Shown here: positions 26,801 through 38,044 of the stretch, one piece after another
How the letters are laid out: every line of letters begins with the position of its first letter
How positions within the stretch are numbered: the stretch's first letter is position 1
Assembly (NCBI GenBank): GCA_039881145.1
Contig: JAYKKI010000066.1
Coordinates: forward strand, 9,556,001 to 9,620,000
Reading direction: 5' to 3'
Length of the DNA: 64,000 nt
From: Druceiella hillmani
Lineage: Eukaryota > Arthropoda > Insecta > Lepidoptera > Hepialidae
Translations under genes and position numbers: made by a program
Notes under the pieces: generated by a model
The model's database searches: none
What the model was told of the DNA's origin: nothing
Seen by the model: only the letters and a program-made list of their open reading frames with translations

Positions 26801-28634
26801 GATACTTGTACATTTGACTGTGTTACAATAAACAAATTATTTTACCTGAACGTGCCGTGCATGTACAGCACAATGTCTGTATCTAACAGTAATTTGTTCT
26901 AAATTTGAAATAAGAATGTACATTCAAAATTAAGTAGTTTTCAAAGGTTAATTTGCAGTGTTTTTAATATTCAATGGCATCAAAAATTTAATGGTATTTA
27001 TATGAACCTTTCTATTGGCCTTGTACAGAGAGTTTTTGATAAATTACTAATTGCTTTTTATGTATTCCGACAAGTTCAGTTTTAACCACAGAGAATATCA
27101 GCTTCTCCTCTTCGTTAGAAAAGTTGCTACGATCAAGGGCTAGTTAAACTTTACTGCAAGCAAATATTATGCTAGTTTGTTTCCATTGATCTATTGATTT
27201 GTAAATGACACAGCCTATTTTCAAAGTCCATAAATTTGACATTGATCAAATCATCACTAAGTAAATCTGGCCTATTTGGTTTGAAATGTGAGTTCTCGAC
27301 AAGTAATTAGTTACTTCATCTCTTTCATCTCATTCAAATAATGAGATGGATGAAATAAAAAGTGTCATGTTAGGATAACTATATTTTGATAGTCACTTAT
27401 CGACTGCTCTTTAGTGAGAAGTAAATCGTATTACAAATTGTTTCATTGTAACTAATTGATGTTTTGTGGAAAATAATTTAGTCATAAGTAATAATTTTAA
27501 TCCATAATTAGGTGCAATTACGAAATATTGTAACCATTTAGAGATCGATACTATTTCCTTTCTGAACAGCGAATTAGTTACAAATAATTTTGATTAAGAT
27601 ATAAAAGTGAATTGTTAGGCTATTAAATTATTTTGCTAATTTAATTGCAATAAACATTTTACTCACACGCATTCATTTATATTTAAAATCTAAACAAAAA
27701 TATTTGCTCCTAATGTAAAGTATTCATTAAGTCTTTTTTTTTATTAATAAATGTTTTAAATAAAAATATATTCTAGAGAAACTAAATAATATTTATATAA
27801 AAATATATCAATGTTGTTGATTTTCAGCGGCTAATATCGAACAAGGATACCCTCATACGTTAACACAAGCTGCTTTCTGCAGTACTTAACATCATCACAT
27901 CCCTTGGTAATAGCCAATACTTAATGGAACAATCGAGACGTTCCTTAAATAGATAGATTGTTACCATGAAAAAAGTAGTAATTAATTTGACCAAAATTCA
28001 GACCCCGGTATAAATTATACTAGAAGAAAAAGTGTGAAATTAGTTTAATACCATTACGGTTACTATTTATGCAGCTTTATAGAATAATTAAAAACAATAT
28101 TCAATTCGAAATTAAGTCTTCGTTGTTCAAGATTTTGAAAGTAAATTCACAGTATCGAAAGACTTTGTCGTAGCAGAAAAAATACTTTTAAACCACAGAA
28201 TTCCGAAATGATACACATAAAAGACTTGAAGGCAAATAATAGACTACAGTTTCATTTCAGATATATTAGTAACCAATCGAAAACCTCGAAAACATTTCAT
28301 GCACTAACCTAATTTCATTACATCTGACAATCAAATAAACCCAATTTTAATAAATATAACTTCGACGTTATCCGCAGCGAAATAAGTTCTCTTGATTGGA
28401 AATTACTTAGAAAGGTTCCTGATATTAATATTATTGTTAAGTTATTTTTTGATATAATAAATGAAATAATTAAGAAACAATGCGTCATGAAAAGTGTAAG
28501 ATTAATTAACTACCTTTTTGGGTACTTCTTGCTTTGATACGTTCTTTGGGGGTATAACTTTATTAATGGTATTGCTCTTAATTACGACTCATTTAACTTA
28601 CTATGAGCCAGGTGCAAAAAAATATCGATGAGTG

Positions 28635-28636
<2 letters not shown>
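23813..28636. other. Long AT-rich stretch without recognisable genes
   Basis: I see no motif-bearing open frame, RNA gene or transposon. The largest frame (24,824-25,069, minus) has no signal I can interpret. The short piece 26,641-26,660 has a TATA-like tgtataaaag sequence but no gene follows on either side that I can support. Confidence 0.45.
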
Positions 28637-28677
<41 letters not shown>

Positions 28678-28690
28678 TATACATATGTAT
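28637..28690. repeat. (TA)n microsatellite
   Basis: About 54 bp of TA with two tac interruptions near the right end. It lies about 100 bp left of the LINE relic at 28,790. Confidence 0.97.
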
Positions 28691-28789
28691 AAATTGTATA
28701 AGTTCAAAAATACATTAAGCATGTTATAGAACATTTTGGAGGTATGTCAATAACAGTCGTGCCTCAATCTACAGACTATAAAATTCGAT

Positions 28790-29455
28790 GGCCCAGTTTC
28801 CTCAAATGTTAAGGACGTTGGTGATATGTATTCCAATTACTTCGGCCACGTCTTTGAAATACAAGCCTATTCTAGTAATCAAATCTTGCCATTAATTGCC
28901 ACTGTTTGTTTGATAATCACATTTGTAGGATACCTAATAAAATAAAAATCAAAGGTCTCGACTGCAACAAAGGCATTGGGCTCATTGGGATCCTTCCAAT
29001 TTAAAGAAAAACTGTTGTAACAACCTGAGTTTCACACTACGTATTCAATAAATCTATTACATCTGATTCATTTTCTATACAATGTAAAATTGCCTACATT
29101 ATTCCTATCAACAAATAAGGTTAAAAAACCTACGTAAAAACTATAGACCTATGAATAATCCATCCGACAACCCTAAATTATTTGAAGCCGTTTAGCACAA
29201 CATTTTTAATTCCATTTTCAAATATTTCTGTTAACCAGTCAGCACGGTTTTGTTTCAAAAAGTCGACAATAGATAATTTATTATCTACGTTAAATTTGTG
29301 GGGCTTTTGCCAAAATGGCAAGTAGATTTAATTTATACATATTTCTCGAAAGATCTGATAAAAGCAGTCATTCGAACCTTTGTATGAAACTCAAAGGTTA
29401 TTGTATCCATGGAAATGCGTTGAGCTAGATTAGGTCTTACTTAGTAAAATTTGCA
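28790..29455 (+). pseudogene. LINE reverse transcriptase relic (Jockey/CR1 type), 5' half of the RT domain
   Basis: Read on the plus strand with several frame changes, this follows the N-terminal half of a non-LTR retrotransposon reverse transcriptase. In order there are a MYSNYFGHVFE segment (about 28,823) and an LDCNKGIG..GILPI segment (about 28,958; the family has KG.GPDGIP here). An FNKSITSDSFSIQ segment and CKIAYIIPIN (family: WK.A.I.PI.K) follow, then NYRPMNNPSDNPKLFE (about 29,130). The last blocks are QHGFVSKRSTIDNLLS (about 29,248; family: QHGF..GRST..NLL), a decayed copy of the first catalytic region, and SHSNLCMKLKGYCIHGNALS (about 29,370). Stops occur throughout. The second half, including the YADD box, is missing: homology ends at about 29,450, where an opposite-strand fragment of another family begins. 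Non-functional. Confidence 0.75.
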
Positions 29456-29860
29456 GACAAAGCGTACTTATTGCCATAATGCAAAATAAGTGCTTTCAAA
29501 CTTCGCTTTAATGAGTCTATGTACAATCTCCATTCATTCGCTTCATGCTCGATATTAAACATTTTCACCGACCATAAATGTCTTCATGATCTTCAGCAAA
29601 ACGTGGTATAAAGTGTTTTTTTCTGTCCCGATACCAAGAAAATGAGGTGCTAAGAGAAGCATATTCTTTTCCGATAGTCTTGATTCGAGGAGTTCAACTG
29701 CATCTTTTTGCAGGCTTAGACCTCTTGTTAAGTAGATATACCAAGTCCCTTTTTGTTTTAGAACTGTAGTCTGTAGTCTTACAACAGCAAACATAACAGT
29801 ATTCGTTGTAATTCTGATATTCTCTCTACAAAATAGGCAATTGTAAATCAAAGGTATAGT
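29450..29860 (-). pseudogene. Fragment of an uncharacterised repeated arthropod protein family
   Basis: On the minus strand, from about 29,770 down, the frame gives KGTWYIYLTRGL, then QKDAVELLESRLSEKNML. After one frameshift (near 29,645) it continues as SFSWYRDRKKHFIPRFAEDH. After another it ends with NEWRLYIDSLKRSLKALILH followed by YGNKYA, near 29,465. From memory, these blocks in this order match a long, unnamed protein found in many copies in arthropod predictions. That protein has LTRGLPLQKDA, EKNMLAPGT.FSWYR, and EWRLFIDSSKRSLKAVLLHNGN motifs. I do not know its function; multi-copy occurrence suggests a transposable element. Only its middle is present here and it carries at least two frameshifts. 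It abuts the LINE relic on the opposite strand with almost no gap. The match is from recall and was not verified by a search. Confidence 0.6.
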
Positions 29861-30200
29861 TCTGCCCTTTTGACCACTTTTGGAATTGAGGAGGTATAGA
29901 AATAATGGAATTGAGAAGGTGTAGAGATAGTGGATTACAGAAAGAAGTTCTTTTTTTAGGTAGCTTTAAAAGCTTTTAGAATATAACTCAAATAATTGAC
30001 AGAAAAATTCTAGTATTCAGAATTGAGATAAAGGAAATGTTTGTTTAAGAAAATTCCTGACATAATATGTAAAATAATTCCCTCCATTTAGCGCAAATGC
30101 TTGACAATATTTCGCCAAGATCACATAATTGAATTTTGCAATAAGAATTGCTAAATTTTATACATTCATTCCTGTAGAAGAAAAATCAAATTGCGTGAAG

Positions 30201-30275
<75 letters not shown>

Positions 30276-31443
30276 TTATATATTTACCATATGTATGTAT
30301 GTTTCATAATAAGTTTTAACATATATATTTCATTAGTGAAAATATGATAAATAGATTTTAATTACCAATTGTATGTTTAGTGCATTAATTAGAACTTCTC
30401 ATTAATTTGATGTCTACAAATTTAATTTCATTTTCAGAAACTAATAGGCTTTTGTATAAAATATAATTTTGTTCAAGTACAACCAAATACAATATCACTT
30501 GCAAAATTAGGATATAATTTGGCCTTGGAAAGTTTGATTACCATATGGCGGTGAGGGATATATTATCTACAGTAATTAACATGCACATCCTTGAGATTAT
30601 TTGATTTGGTTTTTCTTCCCGAAAAATTTGGCGTATGCAAATATAAGCCTTGTCTAATGTAGAAAAATTGTAAATCAAATTCTCAGTTTGTATGTGTATT
30701 AAGGCTTTTATATTACAATAGGTCAGGTGTTCTTATAGAATTAAAAATAAATGGAAAATGCTAATTGCATTTATACATTTTAAATATCTCTGAAATATTT
30801 GTAAGAATTTTGACTAATGTTTTCATTACAATGGAACGAAACACTTATGGATATTTATAATTTGATTACCAAAATCTATGTTTTTTATAATGGATGTGTG
30901 CTTTAATCGAATACTTAACATAATAAAAGGAAATCTGTGAACATAGGCTTGCAGTGCAGAAATAAGATTTAATATTTTAAAAACTAATATATTTACAATA
31001 CAGTGAAACAAAAGTTTCGACGGTTTATAATCGGAGCGGGGCAAAAATAACATTCTGTAACTGCAATGAAAAACCAGAAAGTATTGTTCGTAAACGCGGA
31101 TATATTATATTTTTAAAATATCAAAGATTGTCCATAAAAACAAAAGTAATAGTAAAATTTAAAGAAGTTTATATTAAGTTTTTAAAAATATTCACAAAAA
31201 ATAATCATCCCCGATTGTTTTTTTATTATTATAAGTAAGTTGTCATTGTTTAATTAATAAACCTTCATACGATCTTCAGGTCAATTTCGACACATTTTGG
31301 TATAAAAATATAAATTTCTCAACAAGTAAGTATTTTTGAGAGTCCATATTTTACGAATTTTAATAAATATATTTGAACAGCACATTATTGATAAAAGTTT
31401 GTAAAAATTATTAATATTTATCCACGTTAAGACTATTTTTACT
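29861..31443. other. AT-rich stretch with a (TA)n tract; no gene seen
   Basis: The only clear feature is the microsatellite at 30,201-30,286. The frames at 30,826-31,053 and 31,281-31,484 (both minus) carry no motif. Confidence 0.5.
30201..30286. repeat. (TA)n microsatellite
   Basis: About 85 bp of TA with ttta and tac interruptions. It produces a spurious Ile/Tyr-rich frame on the plus strand. Confidence 0.97.
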
Positions 31444-31447
31444 TTAA

Positions 31448-33513
31448 CGGCCTTCGGGTCAAATTTGCCAATAAGTGTAAACAATCACGCAGCTATAACA
31501 GTACGTTGTTATATCTTGTTTATAGAATCGTATTACTTTCTGAATAATATTTTATTTTATTCTACCGACAGTCAGCATTATGATAAACATTACGTGAACT
31601 ACACGTCGCGTTGTTTGAACTTGTAGAACTATTGCTTCGTAAAAATTAAAAGTAGTGAAATTGAAACAATGTCGGAAGATGTATCAGATGCTGAAGAATA
31701 TTGTGCAAAAACTGAAGATATCGTGGAAGAAGCAGAATTATCAGACAGCTCAGACAAATCGATTGTTTAAATAATGACGTCAAAAAATGGCCAAATAAGA
31801 TATTCCAAAGATCCCCTTTCACGCAAGATTCCATAAGGGCTTCAAGGGAAAATATAATCAACGTGATGCCAGATTTGACAAGTTATTTTAGTTCAAGGAC
31901 ATCCTAAGAGGAGATATCAAGTTACGACTTATTTTTCCGACCCCTTTGGTAAACATCATTTTGAAATTTACAAATTTGGAGGATAAGTGTGTTTTTGCCA
32001 ACGACTAGGCTGATTGTGATAGTACTGATATGTACGCATTTATCGGTATGCTGTTACTAGCTGGAGTCTTCCGATCAAACAAAGAAAGTACCGAAAGTGT
32101 ATGGCATGGTGAAAAACGAAAATCTATTTTTGGGACAGTAATGCTTCTAAAGACATTCAAAAAATTATCTAGGGTCATGCTGTTTGACAACAAGCAAACT
32201 TGGTCTGAACGGCGATTGTTAGAAAGGTTTACTCTAATTCGTAATATTGAATGGGTTGATATTTTAACAAAACTTAAAAATCCTTCTGAAAATGTAACAA
32301 TGAATGAATAACTTATAGAATTTAGAGTAAGATGTCCATTCCCACAAGTATATGCCGTCAAAACCAGCAAAATATGGCATAACAATTTTGATTCTATGTG
32401 ATTATGTTACAAGTTACTTATGGAATATCCAATCTAACACCGTAAAAATAATAGAAAGTGTACCTACAAAGCCAAGGTAAACGTGTAGTACTAGATTTGG
32501 TAATTGGCCTGAAAGACCATAATCTTACTGTGGACAACTTTTTAACATCACATCAACTTGGGCAGTGATTATTAGAGAAACAGATAACTCTTATCGGGAC
32601 TATACGGAAACACAAACCGTAATTACTACTAGAATTAGTTGAAACAAAAGGTAGACCATTGTATTCATCACGATTCACATTTAACAAAAATACTACCTGG
32701 GTTTCCTTTATCCCAAAAAAAATAAAGCTGTAAATATTATCAGTACTTTACATCACACAAACGAAGTAAGTGATCCTGTAGATAAGAAGTCCTTGATAAT
32801 TCTACGCAGAATCGCCGATTGTAATATGCAAAGGTAGCGTAAATACGCTGGATAAAGCGGTCTCCGGTTTCACCCGCAAACGAAAGACAAAACGATGGCC
32901 ACAAGTAGTTTTTAGTAATATGCCAGATATAACAGATCGAAGGACGGTTGTTTAGTAAAACGACACCATTTTTTGGAAAATTTAGGTATACAACTTATTA
33001 CACTGTATATAAAAAAGTGGAAGTCATTACCGAGAACACCTTTTTCATTATAAATTGCAATAAATACGTGATTCCACTGATGAACAATCGCCATTCGTTT
33101 TAACCCAACGTGAAAAAAATAATGTTGGATCTGCCAAGACAGCTACGAAGAGAGGTCGCTATCAATTATGTACTAAAACAGACAATAAAACACTTTTGGT
33201 CCGTGTTATTTGCAAAAAATGTTTATGGAAAGAACATCATAAAACAATTATTTTATGTACTGAATGTAATAATAATTGATTTATATTGCTTCCGTTAAAT
33301 ATACGTTATAATAAGCTTATTTTGAAAATCATGAATAAATTTTACGAAATAATTTTAGTATCCAATTTGTCAAAGTAAGTAATGTATGAAAACTACGGTT
33401 ATTGTTTGCTAATTAAAAAAAATTGCTTAAACATTTGTACAAAATATTTTAAAACATTTAACCCAATTTTATGCTTTATTGTTTTATTACGATCAAATTT
33501 GATCCGAAGACCT
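31448..33513 (+). mobile_element. piggyBac-like DNA transposon A, decayed, 2.07 kb
   Basis: The left end follows a TTAA at 31,444-31,447 and begins cggccttcgggtcaaatttg. The right end, read on the minus strand from about 33,512, gives ggtcttcggatcaaatttg, which matches the left end at 17 of 19 bases. Immediately outside the right end is TTCA (33,514-33,517), probably the TTAA target duplication with one change. The size and internal transposase relic (31,669-33,298) fit a full-length piggyBac-type element that has decayed by point mutations rather than by a large deletion. Confidence 0.82.
31669..33298 (+). pseudogene. piggyBac transposase A, multiply broken
   Basis: The frame starts at ATG 31,669 with an acidic head (MSEDVSDAEEYC), as in other piggyBac transposases. 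After stops and frameshifts, the best frame (32,030-32,311) gives AFIGMLLLAGVFRSNKES, IFGTVMLLKTFKKLSRVMLF and SENVTMNE. The last corresponds to the family's VTIDE box, so the first catalytic Asp is Asn here. Further on are EFRVRCPFPQVYAV, GKRVVLDLVIGLK, NLTVDNFLTSHQL (second catalytic Asp kept) and STLHHTNEV. GSVNTLDKAVSGFTRKRKTK follows at about 32,840; the family has GGVD here, so the third Asp is also Asn. A weak Cys-rich tail ends near 33,298. In the family this enzyme cuts and pastes at TTAA; this copy cannot, with two of three catalytic Asp replaced and the frame broken many times. Confidence 0.85.
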
Positions 33514-33517
33514 TTCA

Positions 33518-36500
33518 TGTGAATAATATTAAGGACCTTATGAAGGTCAAAAATAAACCGTTGATTGACATTGACAATTATTCCTTTGTCCCTGAAATGA
33601 ATATATTTTTCACTCGTTCCGCCTTCTATATGCTTTTTTTCAACGACCCGGATATACGAACTTTTTGTGCTGGTATGTAGTATACATTTGCATTTAGACG
33701 AGATGCAATCGGTACTTTATTTCATCTTACTGATTCAAACAATGTCGGAGAATTACCATTTACGTACTATTAGGAAACATATCTGACTTTTAAAAATATT
33801 CGATATGTCTGGTTATATGATACTTGTGAGGAGGTGATTTTAAAATGTTTTATTATTCATTTTCACAGTCATTCTGAGTCATTTTCATTTTTGTAACATC
33901 TATGATTGGCACTATTTGCTAGTCTCCTTTATATATCCTATATTTTTGTACCCGTTTATGACGGACACATTTATGAATGCAATATCTCTCTAAAAATAAT
34001 AGTGGAAGCATTGTTCTCTAAAGCAAAATAATAAATGACGAATGAGTAAATTCCATTTAAAATACATCTCAATTTTTCTATAATAATTATTTTATTTAGA
34101 AAATAAATGGTCAAACAATAAAAATAACAAAATGTGTCTAAAATTTGAAACTGAAGACATTTTAATTTAAAGAAAAAAACCCAATAAAAGATTATAATCG
34201 AATTTAAACATCCAGCAAAAAAAATCGCTTTGCATTTATCAAGCAACTGTGCTTTGAACTCGTCTGCCCACACCTGGAATGCTAACTCGATCACATTCCG
34301 CGCCTTTCACTTATATGCAACCAACTATTCCTTGTCTTATACCGTCGCCACTGACTACATCTGAATTTCAGACGTGAAAAGTTTAAAGCAAATAAGGGCG
34401 ACAAAATGTATCAAGCTATACTCAATCATTTTCGTTAAAATAATATTTTATTTAGGGGGTATATGGTCTAACCAATTGTTGTTTGCTTCTTACTATATTC
34501 TAATAATACATAGAAACATGATTATGGTCACGGGTCAAAAAAAGAGAAAAAGTTAAAAGATTTTTCCAGAAAATTTTAAATATACAGCAAATCGTTTAAA
34601 AAAATGCAAATCTCTAATTTGAAATATATGCAGACAATAGTAATGATAGTTGCCTGAAAAACAGAGGCAGACAAACACATCAAAGTATCACCGTACTTTG
34701 GTTCCTTTTTTACTTTTTAGTTTTAGTTGCGGAACTTGACAACTTCTATATCCAGGGCGTGTTTCCTTTTTATATAGTTTAAGTAGGTTTAACATGAATA
34801 AGTGGAGTATTACATTACTTAAAAAGTTACTAGTTTCTTAATTTAAATTCCATATAAAAAAAACTAAACATTTTTATTCAATACAATATTCCTGTCCTAA
34901 CAAAGACCATCTTTTTACCGTACTTGTTATATTATACTTGTTAAATAATATTTTGTCGAGGGTAATAATGATTTTTCCATTAATATCTAATCTTTTCCAA
35001 ATAAAAAGTTATTCTAAGAGTTTCAGGAACTTAGTCACGTTAAATTTTTTTTAAATTTAGTTAATTTTTGTACAACGTAAAAAAACTTTTTAAACCAAAT
35101 TTGCATGCCATTTTTGACGTTTTACAGGATATTAATATGCACCATTATAAACTAAAGGCACGGAATATAATTTTATTGAAATTGTGAAAGCTAAAGAAAT
35201 ATTTTACAATAAGTTTATATATCTAATACGTTTAGGTTAGGTTCAAATTAAAAGATACCAGCAGCTGGCTGCAGTAAAAGTTAGTATGTGAGTAATGTTT
35301 AAAAATATAAATATACAGGATTTCTATTTATATGTGATTCAAGAACTTATCTAAAATATGACCTAGGTCTAATAAAGAGAATGGCTTTGTTAGAACAGGT
35401 GTATATAAAACAGAAAGACAGTACTCTTTTCATTCATTGAATAGGTTAAAATTATTTCAAATTAATTTTAAACTGAGATATTATACTCACGTGAAAACGA
35501 AAGATTTTGGTCAGTTTTATACTAACATTGTATATTGTTTCACTTTTCGTTCATGCTGGTAAGTTATATATTATATGATTAATTTAAGGATATAATTTCA
35601 GATTTTCACCGAAAAAATTTTAAATTATTATAGCATTTTCTATAACAATCAAGGATATGAATAAAATAATGTTTATTTTACTTTGAACTTATAATATAAA
35701 CTCCACATTATAAGAAAATCATCTGTTGAAAAACAGCACAAACTTAAAATTAACTAAAACAAATGTCACACCATAAGCGTATCGAAAAGCAAATTATCAT
35801 AGAGGATAAAATATCTGTTTCTGAATATTCTAATATTTAACATAATAAATTATCAATACTAGAATACCTAGCAGGTCTAGGATTTTTGGTTTAGTATTCT
35901 CATTTAGTGGTAAAATTCACATTTTTTCTTCATAAATTATTTAGGGGAAACTAGAGCTGAATGACATCCCGTAGATATCATTAAAATTAAAATAATGTAT
36001 ATTGTGACAGTATTAAACCAGAATAATACAAACATGTAAGTTTTGGTATTTTACTTGGAACTGTCTTTAATATAAGGTAGAAAGTATATTTCTATGATAC
36101 TTCCTCAAATAAAAACAAAATCGATCAGTAACTAGTATAAAGATTATAAACAAATCTTCCGATTAAGAAACTTTTCAAGATCATCTGATGCCTATGTAAA
36201 GTGATATGATATTATAGAAAAAAGAAAAGTTTTGCTTGTTATTTAGGTCATGCAAAAACTTCTAATATATTGATGTATAATTTTTCTAGTATGACAGTTC
36301 ACAAATTTTAGATTTCCAAACACTGTATAAAATGTCGATTGTGTTGTATAATTCTTGAGATACAATAATAGCCAGAGCCGCAGAAAAAGTTACTAATCTG
36401 TGTTAACAATTCCGTCACGAACGCTTGCAAAGCTATCAGTGAAATGCTTATAATATACATGAACAACTTATCGGTTTTAAATAGGTCTGATGAAACTCCA

Positions 36501-37140
36501 CTACTGCATTTAATCGTTATGTCAATACCCGGGAAACCGAGTACCCTTCTGCGTGTTCTTATTTACACATGTATTTAACGACAGATCATGAAATCATTTT
36601 AGACCCTAGTTAACGGAATCAACTGACATTGATCACGTTATAGTATTTTAATATGGAACAATAAATAAACTTGAGAGCCACATTCGAATACCCACTGGTC
36701 AATTCCCGAGATACCGGAGTACTCATATATAAAAACTTAATACGCTTACAGAAATGCATAGTAATAAATAATTAAACTAATCTCTGGGGGTGGAAAATAA
36801 TAATCTATATACAAATAAATATAGGCATTTAAGTTTTAATGATTATTAAAAATTAAATATAAAATATCTTCATATCATATTTATTCGGGAAATGTCGATT
36901 ACATTTTGTTTTTGCTCCTAAATATTCATCACAAACCGGTTTAGCATAATCTTGACCGATTTTTTCATCTTTCTATATTTTTTTGGTATAGAGATAATCT
37001 GATCTTACAGCAACTTTCTGTCCAGTGGAATCTGTCTCTCCACTTCTTCTTACATACACTATTCTTCACATAATTTTCCTAAAAATAATCGGTGCTCCTT
37101 TGTATTATTATTAACATTTTACTATTTTTATAATAAATTA
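33518..37140. other. AT-rich stretch without recognisable genes
   Basis: The open frames 33,471-33,680, 33,971-34,294 (minus) and 34,374-34,556 have no motif I know. The start of the minus frame (MIELAFQVWADEFKAQL, near 34,294) has less AT-biased codon use than its neighbours and a less AT-rich upstream region (34,250-34,370). A short host exon or unknown repeat there cannot be excluded. A loose direct repeat around a cccgggaaaccgagtac / cccgagataccggagtac pair lies at 36,528 and 36,707. Confidence 0.45.
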
Positions 37141-37169
37141 TTTAATTGACGAGACTGGCGGCACCTAAA

Positions 37170-37400
37170 ATATTATATAAAAGGGAGCGGGAAGTCATTG
37201 GTTAGTCTGCCTATCGGTTGTGTAACATTTTACACTTACATCTTAGATACTTTGTTTGCAATTACATCTTAACATCTTACATACATTGCGTCGACTCTAG
37301 ACTTCGTTTTATTATAACATAGCACAGCAACAAAAACTTTCTGTTTTATTCTTTCTGTTTTTACAAATTGTTGTATCTGAGTGCATCATCAATAAAAATA
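37170..37400 (+). promoter_or_regulatory. LTR-like promoter and polyadenylation module (candidate)
   Basis: A strong TATA box (tataaaag, 37,176-37,183) is followed by a short GC-richer segment (gggagcggg). About 30 bases on is a possible start region (gttagtctgcc). Roughly 200 bases further, at 37,391, there is an aataaaaatata polyadenylation-like signal. This order (TATA, start, polyadenylation signal within about 250 bp) is that of a retroelement long terminal repeat, and a solo LTR is the likeliest explanation. I could not find both ends, a target duplication or a second copy. An ordinary host promoter is the alternative. Confidence 0.3.
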
Positions 37401-37440
37401 TAACTGCTTTTTTGGAATATAAAGGATATTGTCATTTTCC

Positions 37441-37909
37441 CGTGAAATTCAAATAGAGTGGAATTTTTTTCCCATTTTTAGATGCTTACATCTTTGTTGG
37501 AATATAATTTGTTTCAAAGTACCTACAATAGCTAAGTTTCATGGCAACAAATGCTTCAATAAAAGTAGATAAGTAAATATATTATCTGTCGAAATATTTC
37601 GTCCGAATCCTTTATATTATATGAAAAAAAACAGTGAACCGTCACGGGACGCCTGGCAGATGTTCATCTGTGTCTCATGCTGGCATCGTGTTCGTACAAG
37701 TAATATGCATAAAAGACAAAATTATTACAGGAACTAAATATAGCATAATGAAAAAATAAAGTATTACGAATTTTTTACAGAAAATGGTGACTTTATTTAA
37801 CGAACATTTATTTACAATTAATACAAAAATAATAAAGCACAGGTTATGTGTACCGTAATAAACAACAGCGTCGAACTGAGTGAGGAAGGGGTCGCGTAGT
37901 CGGTTGCGC
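37441..37909. other. AT-rich stretch; one short shared motif
   Basis: No gene is supported; the minus frame 37,675-37,911 has no motif. The block ggaatttttttcccattttt at about 37,459, with the bases after it, resembles one just right of the fold-back element (about 18,421-18,455), suggesting a small shared repeat. Confidence 0.45.
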
Positions 37910-38013
37910 ATGGCGACACGTCGCCATAGCGTACACTCTACTACATACAGACTATATATATATACCTTAGTATAGCGTGGCGACCCGTCGCCACGGCAAG
38001 CGTCGCCACGCTA
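37910..38013. repeat. Cluster of CG-rich palindromes built on GGCGAC/GTCGCC
   Basis: The first perfect palindrome is atggcgac-ac-gtcgccat (37,910-37,927). The second is gtggcgac-cc-gtcgccac (37,977-37,994). A third, larger inverted repeat has 12-bp perfect arms (tagcgtggcgac at 37,973-37,984 and gtcgccacgcta at 38,002-38,013) enclosing the right half of the second. The left arm can therefore pair with either of two partners. They lie just beyond the downstream end of the piggyBac B transposase relic (which reads on the minus strand), and may be its subterminal repeats or another element's ends. No TTAA was found at a fitting place. Confidence 0.85.
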
Positions 38014-38044
38014 ACGATCCGGTTTATACCTGCGCCTATAGATG

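Noticed and set aside
32005..32385. Longest open frame (126 codons, minus strand)
   Set aside because: It is antisense to the best-preserved part of piggyBac transposase A, whose plus-strand reading has clear family motifs.
33971..34294. 107-codon minus-strand frame as a host exon
   Set aside because: The first 30 codons look less biased but I recognise no domain, and the rest is Ile/Phe-rich noise; there is not enough to call.
36528..36730. Loose direct repeat around cccgggaaaccgagtac
   Set aside because: Only about 18 of 22 bases match and the flanks do not; it could be chance.
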